From assembly GCF_004137355.1 (NCBI RefSeq), contig NZ_SDVB01000170.1, positions 476,918 through 540,917 of the forward strand: a stretch of 64,000 nucleotides of DNA, in the 5' to 3' direction. The notes beneath the pieces were generated by a model. The model worked only from the letters and a program-made list of their open reading frames with translations, did no database searches and had not been told where the DNA came from. Shown here one piece after another: positions 49,138 through 58,107 of this stretch. Each line of letters starts with the position of its first letter. Position 1 is the first letter of the stretch. Source of the DNA: Ciceribacter ferrooxidans. Its GTDB lineage: Bacteria; Pseudomonadota; Alphaproteobacteria; Rhizobiales; Rhizobiaceae. The position numbers and the translations under genes were made by a program.

Positions 49138-49359
49138 ATGAACATCACCATTCGCAAGATCGGCAATTCGGAAGGCATCATCATTCCGAAGGAAGTTCTC
49201 GACCGGCTGGGGCTCAAGGCAGGCGACAGCGTCGAGTTGAAGGAAGTGGACGGCATTGTGCAACTCGTACCTGAAACGGCAGATCTTGCAGAGCAATTGA
49301 AGGCGGCCCGCGAAGGCATGAAGAAATACCGTATTGCCCTTCGCGAGCTCGCAAAGTGA
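49138..49359 (+). CDS. AbrB/MazE-type antitoxin
   Basis: The 73-residue protein starts with the SpoVT-AbrB swapped-hairpin fold (NITIRKIGNSEGIIIPKEVLDRLGLKAGDSVELKEVDGIVQLVPE, residues 2-46). It ends in a charged helix (DLAEQLKAAREGMKKYRIALRELAK), the part that normally neutralises the toxin. GAGG precedes the ATG by 7 bp. The Doc toxin gene starts inside its stop codon (GTGA), so the two are translationally coupled. Confidence 0.92.
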   Translation: MNITIRKIGNSEGIIIPKEVLDRLGLKAGDSVELKEVDGIVQLVPETADLAEQLKAAREGMKKYRIALRELAK

Positions 49360-49745
49360 GTCGACCGCGCTGGCTGTCACGCGAGGCGATCGAGATCATG
49401 CACGCCGAGCAATTGGCCGAGCACGGCGGTCTGGCCGGACTGAAGGACGAGAACGCGCTCGAGGCAGCATTGGCTCGTCCGTTGAACAAGGCCGCCTACG
49501 GCGAGAAAGACATGACGGCGCTGGCCGCAGCCTATCTTTACGGCATCGTACGCAATCACCCCTTTTCCGATGGGAACAAGCGCACGGGCTTCCTTGCCGC
49601 CTACACGTTCCTCGCCATAAACGGATATGCCGTGGAAGCCAGTCAGGCCGATGTGATAGCCTTCGTTCTGGCCGTCGCCGCCGGCGAGATCGACGAGGAC
49701 GGTGCCCGGCGGTTTCTTGCCGATCACACCGTCCCGCGTCGCTGA
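49356..49745 (+). CDS. Doc-type toxin (Fic/Doc family), GTG start
   Basis: The 129-residue protein has the active-site motif HPFSDGNKRTG (His68-Gly78). The NKR ending marks Doc kinases, which phosphorylate EF-Tu, as opposed to AMP-transferring Fic proteins with GNGR. WLSREAIEIMHAEQLAEHGGLAGLKDENALEAALARP is the typical Doc N terminus. It starts with GTG overlapping the antitoxin stop. The pairing of Doc with an AbrB-fold rather than a Phd-fold antitoxin is a known variant. Confidence 0.93.
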   Translation: MSRPRWLSREAIEIMHAEQLAEHGGLAGLKDENALEAALARPLNKAAYGEKDMTALAAAYLYGIVRNHPFSDGNKRTGFLAAYTFLAINGYAVEASQADVIAFVLAVAAGEIDEDGARRFLADHTVPRR

Positions 49746-49747
49746 TC

Positions 49748-52024
49748 TCAGCCGGAGAACTTGCCGCTCCGCGGGAAGCCCTTCGGCACCAGCCGGCCGG
49801 CGGAGGCGCGGTCGCCTATCCACTCGACCAGTTCGTCCTTGCTCTTGGTGAAGACGCGGCCGGCGCTGTCTTCCCAGGTCAGGCCGTCGGCGATCGCGAA
49901 GCACTTCACATCGGAAATACCGCCGTCCTTGTAGCGCTGCAGGCGCACGCCCTTGCCGCGCGACATCTCCGGCACTTGTACCAGCGGGAAGACCAGGAGC
50001 TTGCGGTTCTCGCCGACGACGGCGACATGATCACCGGAAACCGGCACGACAAGCTTCGTCTCGTCAGGCATACCGACATTCATGATCTGCTTGCCCTTGC
50101 GGGTATTGGCGACCATCTCGCTTTCCGGGATCACGAAACCGTTGCCCGCCGTGGAGGCGAGCATGACCTTGCGCGACGGATCGTGCACGAAGGCGGTCAG
50201 CACGTCCTGGTCATTTTCCATGTCGACCATGATGCGGATCGGCTCGCCGTGGCCGCGGCCCCCGGGCAGCTTGTCGCCGCCGAGGGTGAAGACCTTGCCG
50301 CCGGTGGTGACGAGCAGGATCTTGTCGGTGGTCTGCGCCGGGAAGGCGACCCGGAGGGCATCGCCCTCCTTGAAGGTCAGGCTTGACGTATCGGAAATAT
50401 GACCCTTGAGGGCACGGATCCAGCCCTTTTCCGAAACGACGACGGTGATCGGCTCCTTCTCGATCATCGCCTGCTGGATCGCCTCGACATCGGCCTCCGG
50501 CGCATTCGAGAAGGTGGTGCGGCGGCGACCGAGTTCCGTCGCCTTGGCATACTTCTTCTTGACCTCGCCGATCTCCCAGGCAACCGTCTGCCACTGCTTG
50601 TCGTCGGAGGCGAGCAGCGCCTCGATCTCGGCCTTCTCGGTCGAAAGCTCCTCGTGTTCCTTGCGGATCTCGAATTCCTCGAGCTTGCGCAGATTGCGCA
50701 GCCGCATGTTGAGGATCGCCTCCGCCTGCACGTCGGTCAGGTCCCATCTGGCGATCATGACCGGCTTCGGCTCGTCCTCCTCGCGGATGATGCGGATCAC
50801 CTCGTCGAGGTTCAGATAGGCGATCAGCAGGCCGCCGAGGATTTCCAGACGCCGATCGATCGCCGCGAGCCGGAAGCGCGAACGGCGGACGAGCACGTCC
50901 TTGCGGTGGTCGAGCCATTCGGTCAGGACCTCGTTCAGAGCCATGACCTTCGGCACCTTGCCCATCGAGAGCACGTTCATGTTGAGCGGAATACGGCTTT
51001 CGAGTTCCGTCAGCTTGAACAGCGACTCCATCAGCAGCGTGGCGTCGACCGTGCGGCTCTTCGGCACCAGCACGATGCGCACGTCCTCGGCCGATTCGTC
51101 GCGGACGTCTTCCAGCAGCGGCAGCCTGCGGGCGATCAGCAGCTCGGCGATCTTCTCCATGAGCCGCGACTTCTGCACCTGGTAGGGAATCTGGGTGACG
51201 ACGATCTGGTAACCGCCGCGGCCGAGGTCCTCGGTCTCCCATTTCGCCCGGACGCGGAAACCGCCGCGGCCGGTGCGATACGTCTCGACCATGCTTTCGC
51301 GGCTCTCGATGATGATGCCGCCGGTCGGGAAATCCGGTCCTTCGATGCCGCCGCGCTGCGGGTTCGCCGGATCGGCGATCAGCTCCTCGACGGTGGCGCC
51401 GGGATTCTTGATGAGATAGAGCGCCGCATCGCAGATTTCGTGGACATTGTGCGACGGAATGGATGTCGCCATGCCGACGGCAATCCCCGAGGAGCCGTTG
51501 GCGAGCAGGTTCGGGAAGGCGCCCGGCAGGACGACCGGCTCCTCGTCTTCCTCGTTGTAGGTCGGACGGAAGTCGACGGCATCCTGGTCGATGCCTTCGA
51601 GCAGCAGCGCCGCGACCTCGGTCATCCGCGCTTCGGTGTAACGATAGGCGGCGGCGCTGTCGCCGTCGATATTGCCGAAATTGCCCTGCCCGTCGACGAC
51701 GGGATAGCGCTGCGAGAAATCCTGCGCGAGACGCACCAGCGCGTCATAGACCGACTGGTCGCCATGCGGGTGGAACTTACCGATGACGTCGCCGACGATG
51801 CGGGCGCACTTCTTGAAGGCCGAGTTCGGGCGGATGCCCATCTCGCTCATCGCATGGATGATGCGCCGGTGCACCGGCTTCAGCCCGTCGCGCACATCGG
51901 GGAGCGCGCGGTGCATGATCGTCGACAGCGCATAGGCAAGGTAGCGCTCCTCGAGCGCTGCCCTCAAATCCACCGGTTGAATATTGTCGCCGCCGTCACC
52001 GGGCGGCAAAAGGCTCTTTCCCAT
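49748..52024 (-). CDS. parC: DNA topoisomerase IV subunit A
   Basis: The 758-residue protein has the type IIA cleavage domain with active-site Tyr129 in [12 protein letters not shown] long coiled coil (about 360-480) and a C-terminal beta-pinwheel with degenerate GyrA-like repeats complete it. It lacks the GyrA box, which supports ParC over GyrA. At the quinolone-pocket position the motif is [12 protein letters not shown], with Gln90 where E. coli ParC has Ser80. It decatenates daughter chromosomes with ParE. It is convergent with the Doc gene. Confidence 0.94.
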   Translation of the reverse strand: MGKSLLPPGDGGDNIQPVDLRAALEERYLAYALSTIMHRALPDVRDGLKPVHRRIIHAMSEMGIRPNSAFKKCARIVGDVIGKFHPHGDQSVYDALVRLAQDFSQRYPVVDGQGNFGNIDGDSAAAYRYTEARMTEVAALLLEGIDQDAVDFRPTYNEEDEEPVVLPGAFPNLLANGSSGIAVGMATSIPSHNVHEICDAALYLIKNPGATVEELIADPANPQRGGIEGPDFPTGGIIIESRESMVETYRTGRGGFRVRAKWETEDLGRGGYQIVVTQIPYQVQKSRLMEKIAELLIARRLPLLEDVRDESAEDVRIVLVPKSRTVDATLLMESLFKLTELESRIPLNMNVLSMGKVPKVMALNEVLTEWLDHRKDVLVRRSRFRLAAIDRRLEILGGLLIAYLNLDEVIRIIREEDEPKPVMIARWDLTDVQAEAILNMRLRNLRKLEEFEIRKEHEELSTEKAEIEALLASDDKQWQTVAWEIGEVKKKYAKATELGRRRTTFSNAPEADVEAIQQAMIEKEPITVVVSEKGWIRALKGHISDTSSLTFKEGDALRVAFPAQTTDKILLVTTGGKVFTLGGDKLPGGRGHGEPIRIMVDMENDQDVLTAFVHDPSRKVMLASTAGNGFVIPESEMVANTRKGKQIMNVGMPDETKLVVPVSGDHVAVVGENRKLLVFPLVQVPEMSRGKGVRLQRYKDGGISDVKCFAIADGLTWEDSAGRVFTKSKDELVEWIGDRASAGRLVPKGFPRSGKFSG

Positions 52025-52243
52025 GCCTCCTTGCTAGCGGAGATGGCCCCGGACGGCAAGGAATCCCGCTGATCCGATTGTGGATTACGGCCGTTTCGGG
52101 ACAACGAGCCGCGGTGGTGGCGGGCGGACGATTAACCTTGCCGGAACGGTCCAACTTTCCCGCTATACTTCTCCCGCAGCAGACAGTAGGCTCCCGCGCA
52201 ACCAAAAGGTTCAGTGATTACACCGATTTCAAGAGGATTCATT

Positions 52244-53437
52244 ATGACACAGTCCCGGGCGACCAAGCTTTTCCTCGCCGGAACCTTCCTGACCACCCTT
52301 TCCGGCCATGCCTGGGCGCTGGACGGCCAGGACCTGCTGAAGAAGATCAACGCCGCCTATGCGGCCGGCAGTGCGACGATCTCGGCCGAGTCGGTCGAAG
52401 TCGACGGCAGCGACGTCCTCCTGAAGGGCGCCAAGTTCACGACGCTCGGCGAGAACCAGTCGAGCGTCAATCTCGGTGACCTGACGCTGACGAACGTCTC
52501 CGAGGAAGACGGCGGCGCCTATTCCATCGAGCGCATCGACTTTCCTCCGGTCAATTTCACCGAAGAGAAGTCGTCCGTGACGGTCGATGACCTCTACCTC
52601 GCCGGCGTCTGGGTGCCCGGCAGCACCGAAGGCAACGATCTCTCCTCGATGATGCTCTATGACGAAGCCCATAGCGGGCAGGTCAAGGTCGTCGTCGACG
52701 GCAAGGAGGTCTTCTCGATGGAGGAAGCGAGCGGCACGCTCGACGTCGCCGAGGACGAGAAGTCGATGACATTCGAGGGCGACATCACCGGCATCAAGGC
52801 CGATCTTGCATCGGTCGAGGACGCCAAGAGCAAGGAAGCCATCGAGGCCCTCAATCTGAAGACGATCGACGGCGAAGTCACGATGAAGGGCAGCTGGGAG
52901 CTCGCCACGGGTACGATCAAGGTCGAGGAATACGCCTTCGACTTCGCCAATGTCGGCATGCTGAACCTCGCCTTCAGCGTCTCGGGCTACACGATGGATC
53001 TCGTCAAGCAGATGCAAGAGACCGCCCGCACGATGCAATCCCAGCCGCAAAACGAGCAGGCACAGCAGGCCGCCGGCCTCGCCATGCTCGGGCTGATGCA
53101 GCAGATGTCGTTCAACAATGCCGAGATCCGCTTCGAGGACGACGGCATCACCAGCCGCGGCCTGGAATTCGCCGGCAAGCAGCAGGGCACGTCCGGCGAG
53201 GAAATGGCGCAGATGGTGAAGGCCATGGTGCCGATCATGCTCGGCCAGGCCAATCTCGGCGCCTTCGCCAACGAAGTCTCCGCGGCCGTCAACAGCTACA
53301 TCGACGATCCGAAGAGCCTGACGATTTCGGCCACACCGGAAAAGGCCGTCCCCTTCCCGATGATCATGGGCGCCGCCATGGGGGCCCCGGACACTCTGCC
53401 GAAGGTGCTCGGCGCCAAGGTGACGGCGAACGACTGA
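52244..53437 (+). CDS. Secreted protein of unknown function (~397 residues)
   Basis: The start at 52244 has AAGAGG upstream and opens a Sec signal peptide (LFLAGTFLTTLSGHAWA, cleavage near residue 26). The mature part begins DGQDLLKKINAAYAAG and alternates beta-rich segments (VEVDGSDVLLKGAKFTTLGE, VKVVVDGKEVFSMEEASGTLDV) with helices (MDLVKQMQETARTMQSQPQNEQAQQAAGLAMLGLMQQM). It has no cysteines I noticed. The layout suggests a periplasmic or outer-membrane-associated repetitive beta protein. I do not recognise the family. Confidence 0.8.
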   Translation: MTQSRATKLFLAGTFLTTLSGHAWALDGQDLLKKINAAYAAGSATISAESVEVDGSDVLLKGAKFTTLGENQSSVNLGDLTLTNVSEEDGGAYSIERIDFPPVNFTEEKSSVTVDDLYLAGVWVPGSTEGNDLSSMMLYDEAHSGQVKVVVDGKEVFSMEEASGTLDVAEDEKSMTFEGDITGIKADLASVEDAKSKEAIEALNLKTIDGEVTMKGSWELATGTIKVEEYAFDFANVGMLNLAFSVSGYTMDLVKQMQETARTMQSQPQNEQAQQAAGLAMLGLMQQMSFNNAEIRFEDDGITSRGLEFAGKQQGTSGEEMAQMVKAMVPIMLGQANLGAFANEVSAAVNSYIDDPKSLTISATPEKAVPFPMIMGAAMGAPDTLPKVLGAKVTAND

Positions 53438-53470
53438 GGCACCGTTTCGCCAAATCATCTGTTGCTCTGG

Positions 53471-53499
53471 AAAGGGCGCGGCTTGCCGCGCCCTTTCGT
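53471..53499 (+). terminator. Hairpin terminator after the secreted-protein gene
   Basis: AAAGGGCGCGG pairs perfectly with CCGCGCCCTTT (53471-53481 with 53486-53496) around a CTTG loop, 34 bp after the stop codon. Only the last three stem bases and no extended U-tract follow, so efficiency is uncertain. Confidence 0.65.
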
Positions 53500-53595
53500 C
53501 ACAGCTAGTGGTACTTTCAGCGCCGTGCGATTGACGATCTAGCCCGTCCCGTCAATCCTTGGTTGCCCACCGACAACCATGGAATCTATCGCGCA

Positions 53596-55005
53596 ATGTT
53601 TGCCTGGCGCCCACGACCGGTCGAAATCACCGAAAGACTGAACGACACCTCGTTCGAACCCGCGCACGCCGCCTATTACGACGGCAAGAGCGGCGACTGG
53701 CTGCGGCTCCTCTTGCAGGCCCGCGTCGATTTTCTGTCGATCTGGCGCCCCGCCGACTTCACCGAGCGAGTGACGGCCACCCGCGTGCTCGGCCGGCAGA
53801 TCGTGCTCGTCAACGCGCCGGACCTGATCCGCCAGGTCGTGGTGAAGCGCCATGAGAACTATGAACGCAAGAGCCCGCAGATGCGCCGGGCGCTCGAATA
53901 CCTGCTCGGCGACGGCCTCTTCATTTCCGACGGCGAGACCTGGAAGCAGAGACGTGCCCTCGTCAACGACATCGTCCACACCAACCGCGTGCCGAGCTTC
54001 GGGCCGGTGATGGAGAAGACCGCCGGTGAGCTCGTCGAGCGCTGGCGCGGCATGCCGGACGGGGCGAACGTCAACGTCCTGCACGAGATGGCGGGGCTGA
54101 CGGCCGAGATCATTTCGCGCAGCGTCTTCGGCAACAATCTCGGCAAGGAGAGCGCAGATGCGGTCACCGACAGCTTCACGAGCTACCAGTCGCTGATCGA
54201 CTCGATCAATCTCGGCTATTTCATCGGCTTCGACGAAGGCCTGCCGGTGCTGCGCACGCCCTCGCTCCGCCGGTCGGTCAAGCGCATCCACCGCATCATC
54301 GACAAGGTGGTCGAGGACCATCTCGCCGGAAGCGGCGACCACAATTCCATGGTCGAACTCCTGATCCGCCGTCAGGAGCGCAGCCCCGAGTTGAAGCTCG
54401 ACCTCGTCGCGCTCCGCAACGAGGCGGCGACGATCTTCATGGCCGGTCACGAGACGACCGCGGCGACTCTCACCTGGGCCTGGTATCTGCTGTCGCGCGC
54501 CGGCTGGGCGGAACAGGCTGTGCACGAGGAGATCGCCCGCGTCTGCGGCGACCGTACCCCGACGATCGACGACGTGCCGAAGCTCGACTACTGCCGCGCG
54601 GTGATCGAGGAGACGCTCCGGCTCTATCCGCCGGTGCCGATCCTCGCCCGCCAGACCAAGCAGGCCGACACGATCGGCGACATGCCGATCGAACCGGCCT
54701 CGCTCGTGCTCATCGTGCCCTGGCTCCTGCACCGCACGCCGAGCCTCTTCGAGGACCCGCACCTCTTCCGGCCCGAGCGCTTCCTCGACGGCCGCCGGCC
54801 GGTGCCCTACAGCTACATCCCCTTCGCGAGCGGCCCGCGCGTCTGCCCGGGCATGAACTTCGGCCTCACCGAGGCGATCCTCTGCCTTGCCGTCCTCGCC
54901 CAGCGTTTCCGTGTTCGCGTCGATGCCGGCCACAAGGTGGAACCGCTCTGCCGCCTCACCCTCCGCCCGAAGGGCGGGCTGCCGGTGACGCTGCACCGGC
55001 GCTGA
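53596..55005 (+). CDS. Cytochrome P450
   Basis: The product (~469 residues from this ATG) has all P450 signatures: the I-helix FMAGHETTAATLTWAWYLL, the K-helix EETLRLYPPVPILAR (ExxR), the FRPERF region and the heme loop PFASGPRVCPG with the ligand cysteine near residue 417. It is soluble, with no obvious membrane anchor, and resembles long-chain or CYP4-like bacterial P450s. The start is uncertain: TTG at 53563 is in frame and neither start has a good ribosome site. An LpxL-like acyltransferase gene follows 12 bp later. Substrate unknown, possibly a fatty acid or lipid. Confidence 0.9.
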   Translation: MFAWRPRPVEITERLNDTSFEPAHAAYYDGKSGDWLRLLLQARVDFLSIWRPADFTERVTATRVLGRQIVLVNAPDLIRQVVVKRHENYERKSPQMRRALEYLLGDGLFISDGETWKQRRALVNDIVHTNRVPSFGPVMEKTAGELVERWRGMPDGANVNVLHEMAGLTAEIISRSVFGNNLGKESADAVTDSFTSYQSLIDSINLGYFIGFDEGLPVLRTPSLRRSVKRIHRIIDKVVEDHLAGSGDHNSMVELLIRRQERSPELKLDLVALRNEAATIFMAGHETTAATLTWAWYLLSRAGWAEQAVHEEIARVCGDRTPTIDDVPKLDYCRAVIEETLRLYPPVPILARQTKQADTIGDMPIEPASLVLIVPWLLHRTPSLFEDPHLFRPERFLDGRRPVPYSYIPFASGPRVCPGMNFGLTEAILCLAVLAQRFRVRVDAGHKVEPLCRLTLRPKGGLPVTLHRR

Positions 55006-55017
55006 AGGAGGCCGACA

Positions 55018-56025
55018 ATGGCATCGGAAGACAAGACGTCGAATGCGAAAGCGGCCAAGCGCAAGGCGTGGATCTATTCGGAGGAACAGCGGCCCGCATT
55101 CGCCGACTGGTTCGCCGGTGGCGACCGGCGCAAGCGCTTCGTCCGCTACTGGCTTTCGGACAACGTCTGGAACCTCCTTCACCTTGCCGGGCATTTCGGG
55201 CTGAAGCTGCTGCCGATGGACGCGTGCTCGGCCTTCGGCGCACGGCTCGGCGTCTTCGCCATCCCGCGCTTCCACAAGGTCGCGGAGAAGCGTGCCCGCG
55301 CGACGATCGCGGCCCTCTGCCCGCACCTCAGCCCTGCCGAGCAGGAGGCGCTGTTCATCGAGAATTGTCGCGCGCAGGGGCGGATCATGACCGAGTTCTC
55401 GGTGATAAACCGCCTTGCGAAACATCCCGAGCGCATCGAGGTCCACAACATGGATTGGGTTGTGGACGCCGCCAAGCGTGGCCCCGTCATCTTCGTCGGC
55501 ATGCACCTCGGCAACTGGGAGATCGGGCCGATCGTGCTGCAGCGCGCCGGCCTCGTTCCCTACATCAATTACACACCACCTCCCGGCCGGGCCAAGGCGT
55601 GGATATCGGAGCGCGTCCGGCGCAAGAACGGATTGAACTTCCTGCCTCCGGGGCTCCAGGGCATCCGCCCTGCGGTCAGCGCATTGAAGAAGGGCGGCAT
55701 CGTCTCCGCCTTCTGCGACGAAGGCGTCGCCGGCAAGCTGCGCGGCCCCCTCTTCGGCCGCAAGCCGCATCTGGAAGGCAATCTCGCCATGACCGTGCGT
55801 CTCGCGCGGATGACCGGCGCCACCATCTGCCCATGGTACAATCTGCGCACGGACGGCTTCCGCTTCGTCTGCCGTGCGCTGCCGCCGATCACGTTGCCGC
55901 CGGAGGAGAAGAACGGCGAGCGCCTGCTCGACGACATCCAGCTTCTCAACGACACCATCGAGGCCGTGATCCGCGAGCATCTGGACCAGTGGTTCTTCCT
56001 CGACAACGCCTTGCCGAAGAACTGA
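55018..56025 (+). CDS. LpxL/HtrB-like lysophospholipid or lipid A acyltransferase
   Basis: The 335-residue protein has the LPLAT fold of late lipid A acyltransferases. A hydrophobic N-terminal region (WNLLHLAGHFGLKLLP) precedes the catalytic H-X4-E motif (His163, Glu168) in FVGMHLGNWEIGP. Later come GIRPAVSALKKGGIVSAFCDEG and RLARMTGATICPWYN. It is not a close match to canonical LpxL/LpxM, so the acceptor may differ. An AAGGAGG site precedes the ATG, and the gene lies 12 bp after the P450 gene, so the two probably act on related lipids. Confidence 0.88.
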   Translation: MASEDKTSNAKAAKRKAWIYSEEQRPAFADWFAGGDRRKRFVRYWLSDNVWNLLHLAGHFGLKLLPMDACSAFGARLGVFAIPRFHKVAEKRARATIAALCPHLSPAEQEALFIENCRAQGRIMTEFSVINRLAKHPERIEVHNMDWVVDAAKRGPVIFVGMHLGNWEIGPIVLQRAGLVPYINYTPPPGRAKAWISERVRRKNGLNFLPPGLQGIRPAVSALKKGGIVSAFCDEGVAGKLRGPLFGRKPHLEGNLAMTVRLARMTGATICPWYNLRTDGFRFVCRALPPITLPPEEKNGERLLDDIQLLNDTIEAVIREHLDQWFFLDNALPKN

Positions 56026-56039
56026 TACACGAAACGAAA

Positions 56040-56071
56040 AAGGCCCCGAAAGCAAAAGCTTCCGGGGCCTT
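56040..56071. terminator. Terminator between acyltransferase and aspS (probably bidirectional)
   Basis: AAGGCCCCGAAAGC pairs with GCTTCCGGGGCCTT (one mismatch) across an AAAA loop. A-rich sequence lies on the left and T-rich sequence on the right, so it can serve both converging transcripts. Confidence 0.85.
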
Positions 56072-56094
56072 CTTCATTTGAGCAAAGGATCGGT

Positions 56095-57885
56095 TCAGTC
56101 CTTTTTCGGCTGCGGTATGACGCGCAGCGCCAGTTCGCGCAGCTGCGTCGGGGTCGCCTCCGAGGGCGCGTTCATCAAGAGGTCCTGCGCCTGCTGGTTC
56201 ATCGGGAACAGGGTGACCTCACGCAGGTTCTTCGCGCCGACGAGCAGCATCACCACGCGGTCGATGCCGGCCGCCATGCCGCCGTGCGGCGGAGCGCCGT
56301 ACTGGAAGGCGCGGTACATGCCGCCGAAGCGTTCCTCGACGTCGGCCTTCGAAAGGCCGACCATCTCGAAGGCCTTGACCATCAGTTCCGGCGACTGGTT
56401 ACGGATCGAACCCGAGGCGATCTCGAAGCCGTTGCAGACCATGTCGTACTGGTAGGCCTTGATCGACAGCGGATCCTGACCTTCAAGCGCCTCCATGCCG
56501 CCCTGCGGCATCGAGAACGGGTTGTGGGCGAAGTCGATCTTCTTCTCGTCCTCGTTCCATTCGAAGAACGGGAAATCGACGATCCAGCAGAGTTCGAAGC
56601 GGTCGCGGTCGATGAGGTTCAGCTCCTCGGCAGCGCGGTTGCGCGCTTCGCCGGCAAACTTGTAGAACTTCGCCGGCTCACCGGCGACGAAGAAGCAGGC
56701 GTCGCCCTCGTCGAGGCCGAGCTGGGTGCGGATCGCCTCGGTGCGTTCCTCGCCGATGTTCTTGGCAAGCGGGCCGGCCCCTTCGAGAACCGCGCCTTCC
56801 TGGCGCCAGAAGATATAGCCGAGACCCGGCTGGCCCTGCGACTGCGCCCAGCCGTTCATGCGGTCGCAGAAGGCGCGCGAACCGCCGGTCTTCACCGGGA
56901 TCGCCCAGACCTCGACCTTCGGGTTCGAGGCGATCATGTTGGCGAAGACCTTGAAGCCGGAGCCGGCGAAATGCTCGGTCACGCTCTCCATGACGATCGG
57001 GTTGCGCAGGTCCGGCTTGTCGGAGCCGTATTTGCGGATCGCCTCGTCATAAGGAATGCGTGGGAATTCCTGCGTCACCGGCTTGCCGTCGGCAAACTGC
57101 TCGAAGACGCCGCGCATGACCGGCTCCATGGTCGTCCAGACGTCTTCCTGGGTGACGAAGCTCATCTCCAGGTCGAGCTGGTAGAATTCGCCCGGCAGGC
57201 GGTCGGCGCGCGGGTCCTCGTCGCGGAAGCACGGCGCGATCTGGAAATAGCGGTCAAAGCCGGCGACCATCAGCAGCTGCTTGTACTGCTGCGGGGCCTG
57301 CGGCAGCGCGAAGAACTTGCCCTGATGGATACGGGAGGGCACGAGGAAGTCGCGAGCCCCTTCCGGCGAGGAGGCGGTCAGGATCGGCGTCGAATATTCG
57401 GCGAAGCCGATCTCGCCCATGCGCCGGCGCATGTCGGCGATGATCTGCGTGCGCCTGACGATGTTCCGGTGCAGCGTCTCGCGGCGCAGGTCGAGGAAGC
57501 GATACTTCAGGCGAACGTCTTCCGGATAGTCCGGCTCGCCGAAGACCGGCAGCGGCAGTTCCTTGGCCGCCGACAGGACTTCGATCTCCTGGGCGTAAAG
57601 CTCGATCTCGCCGGTCGGCATGTTCTTGTTGATCGTGTCTTCCGAACGGGCCTTGACGAGGCCGTCGATGCGGATGACCCATTCGCCGCGCACGGTTTCC
57701 GCGAGCTTGAAGGCCGGGCTGTCCGGGTCGGCGACGACCTGGGTGATGCCGTAGTGGTCGCGCAGGTCGATGAAGAGCACGCCGCCGTGGTCGCGAACGC
57801 GATGAACCCAGCCGGAAAGCCGGACGGTGTTGCCGACATCGGACTTGCGGAGAGCGGCACAGGTGTGGCTGCGGTAACGATGCAT
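56095..57885 (-). CDS. aspS: Aspartyl-tRNA synthetase
   Basis: The 596-residue protein has the bacterial AspRS layout. An N-terminal OB-fold ([43 protein letters not shown]) is followed by class II motifs with [38 protein letters not shown] and a C-terminal [24 protein letters not shown] insertion domain lies in the middle. The start at 57885 gives the standard length; the reading to 57972 has no family support. Whether it is discriminating or also charges tRNA-Asn cannot be told here. Confidence 0.96.
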   Translation of the reverse strand: MHRYRSHTCAALRKSDVGNTVRLSGWVHRVRDHGGVLFIDLRDHYGITQVVADPDSPAFKLAETVRGEWVIRIDGLVKARSEDTINKNMPTGEIELYAQEIEVLSAAKELPLPVFGEPDYPEDVRLKYRFLDLRRETLHRNIVRRTQIIADMRRRMGEIGFAEYSTPILTASSPEGARDFLVPSRIHQGKFFALPQAPQQYKQLLMVAGFDRYFQIAPCFRDEDPRADRLPGEFYQLDLEMSFVTQEDVWTTMEPVMRGVFEQFADGKPVTQEFPRIPYDEAIRKYGSDKPDLRNPIVMESVTEHFAGSGFKVFANMIASNPKVEVWAIPVKTGGSRAFCDRMNGWAQSQGQPGLGYIFWRQEGAVLEGAGPLAKNIGEERTEAIRTQLGLDEGDACFFVAGEPAKFYKFAGEARNRAAEELNLIDRDRFELCWIVDFPFFEWNEDEKKIDFAHNPFSMPQGGMEALEGQDPLSIKAYQYDMVCNGFEIASGSIRNQSPELMVKAFEMVGLSKADVEERFGGMYRAFQYGAPPHGGMAAGIDRVVMLLVGAKNLREVTLFPMNQQAQDLLMNAPSEATPTQLRELALRVIPQPKKD

Positions 57886-58107
57886 TTTGCTAAATCCTGG
57901 ACTTGGGCGTCGGCAAGAAAGGTGAAAAAAGCGCCCCGAACTGCCGAAAGAAAATCGGGCGGAAAAGCGCACGTGCTGTCTGATTTGTCAAGGCTGGAGC
58001 AGATATGGTCGCTATTTCGGCTATAACGGCAGAAGCGGCTGGTCTAGATATGGCATCCTGTCTCGGCAGCGACTCAAAGACGGCACCGCCAATCCGCTCA
58101 GGCCCTC

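Noticed and set aside
53539-56055. An 838-codon minus-strand open frame opposite the P450 and acyltransferase genes
   Set aside because: It mirrors codon bias of the two real genes and contains no motif; coding evidence lies on the plus strand.
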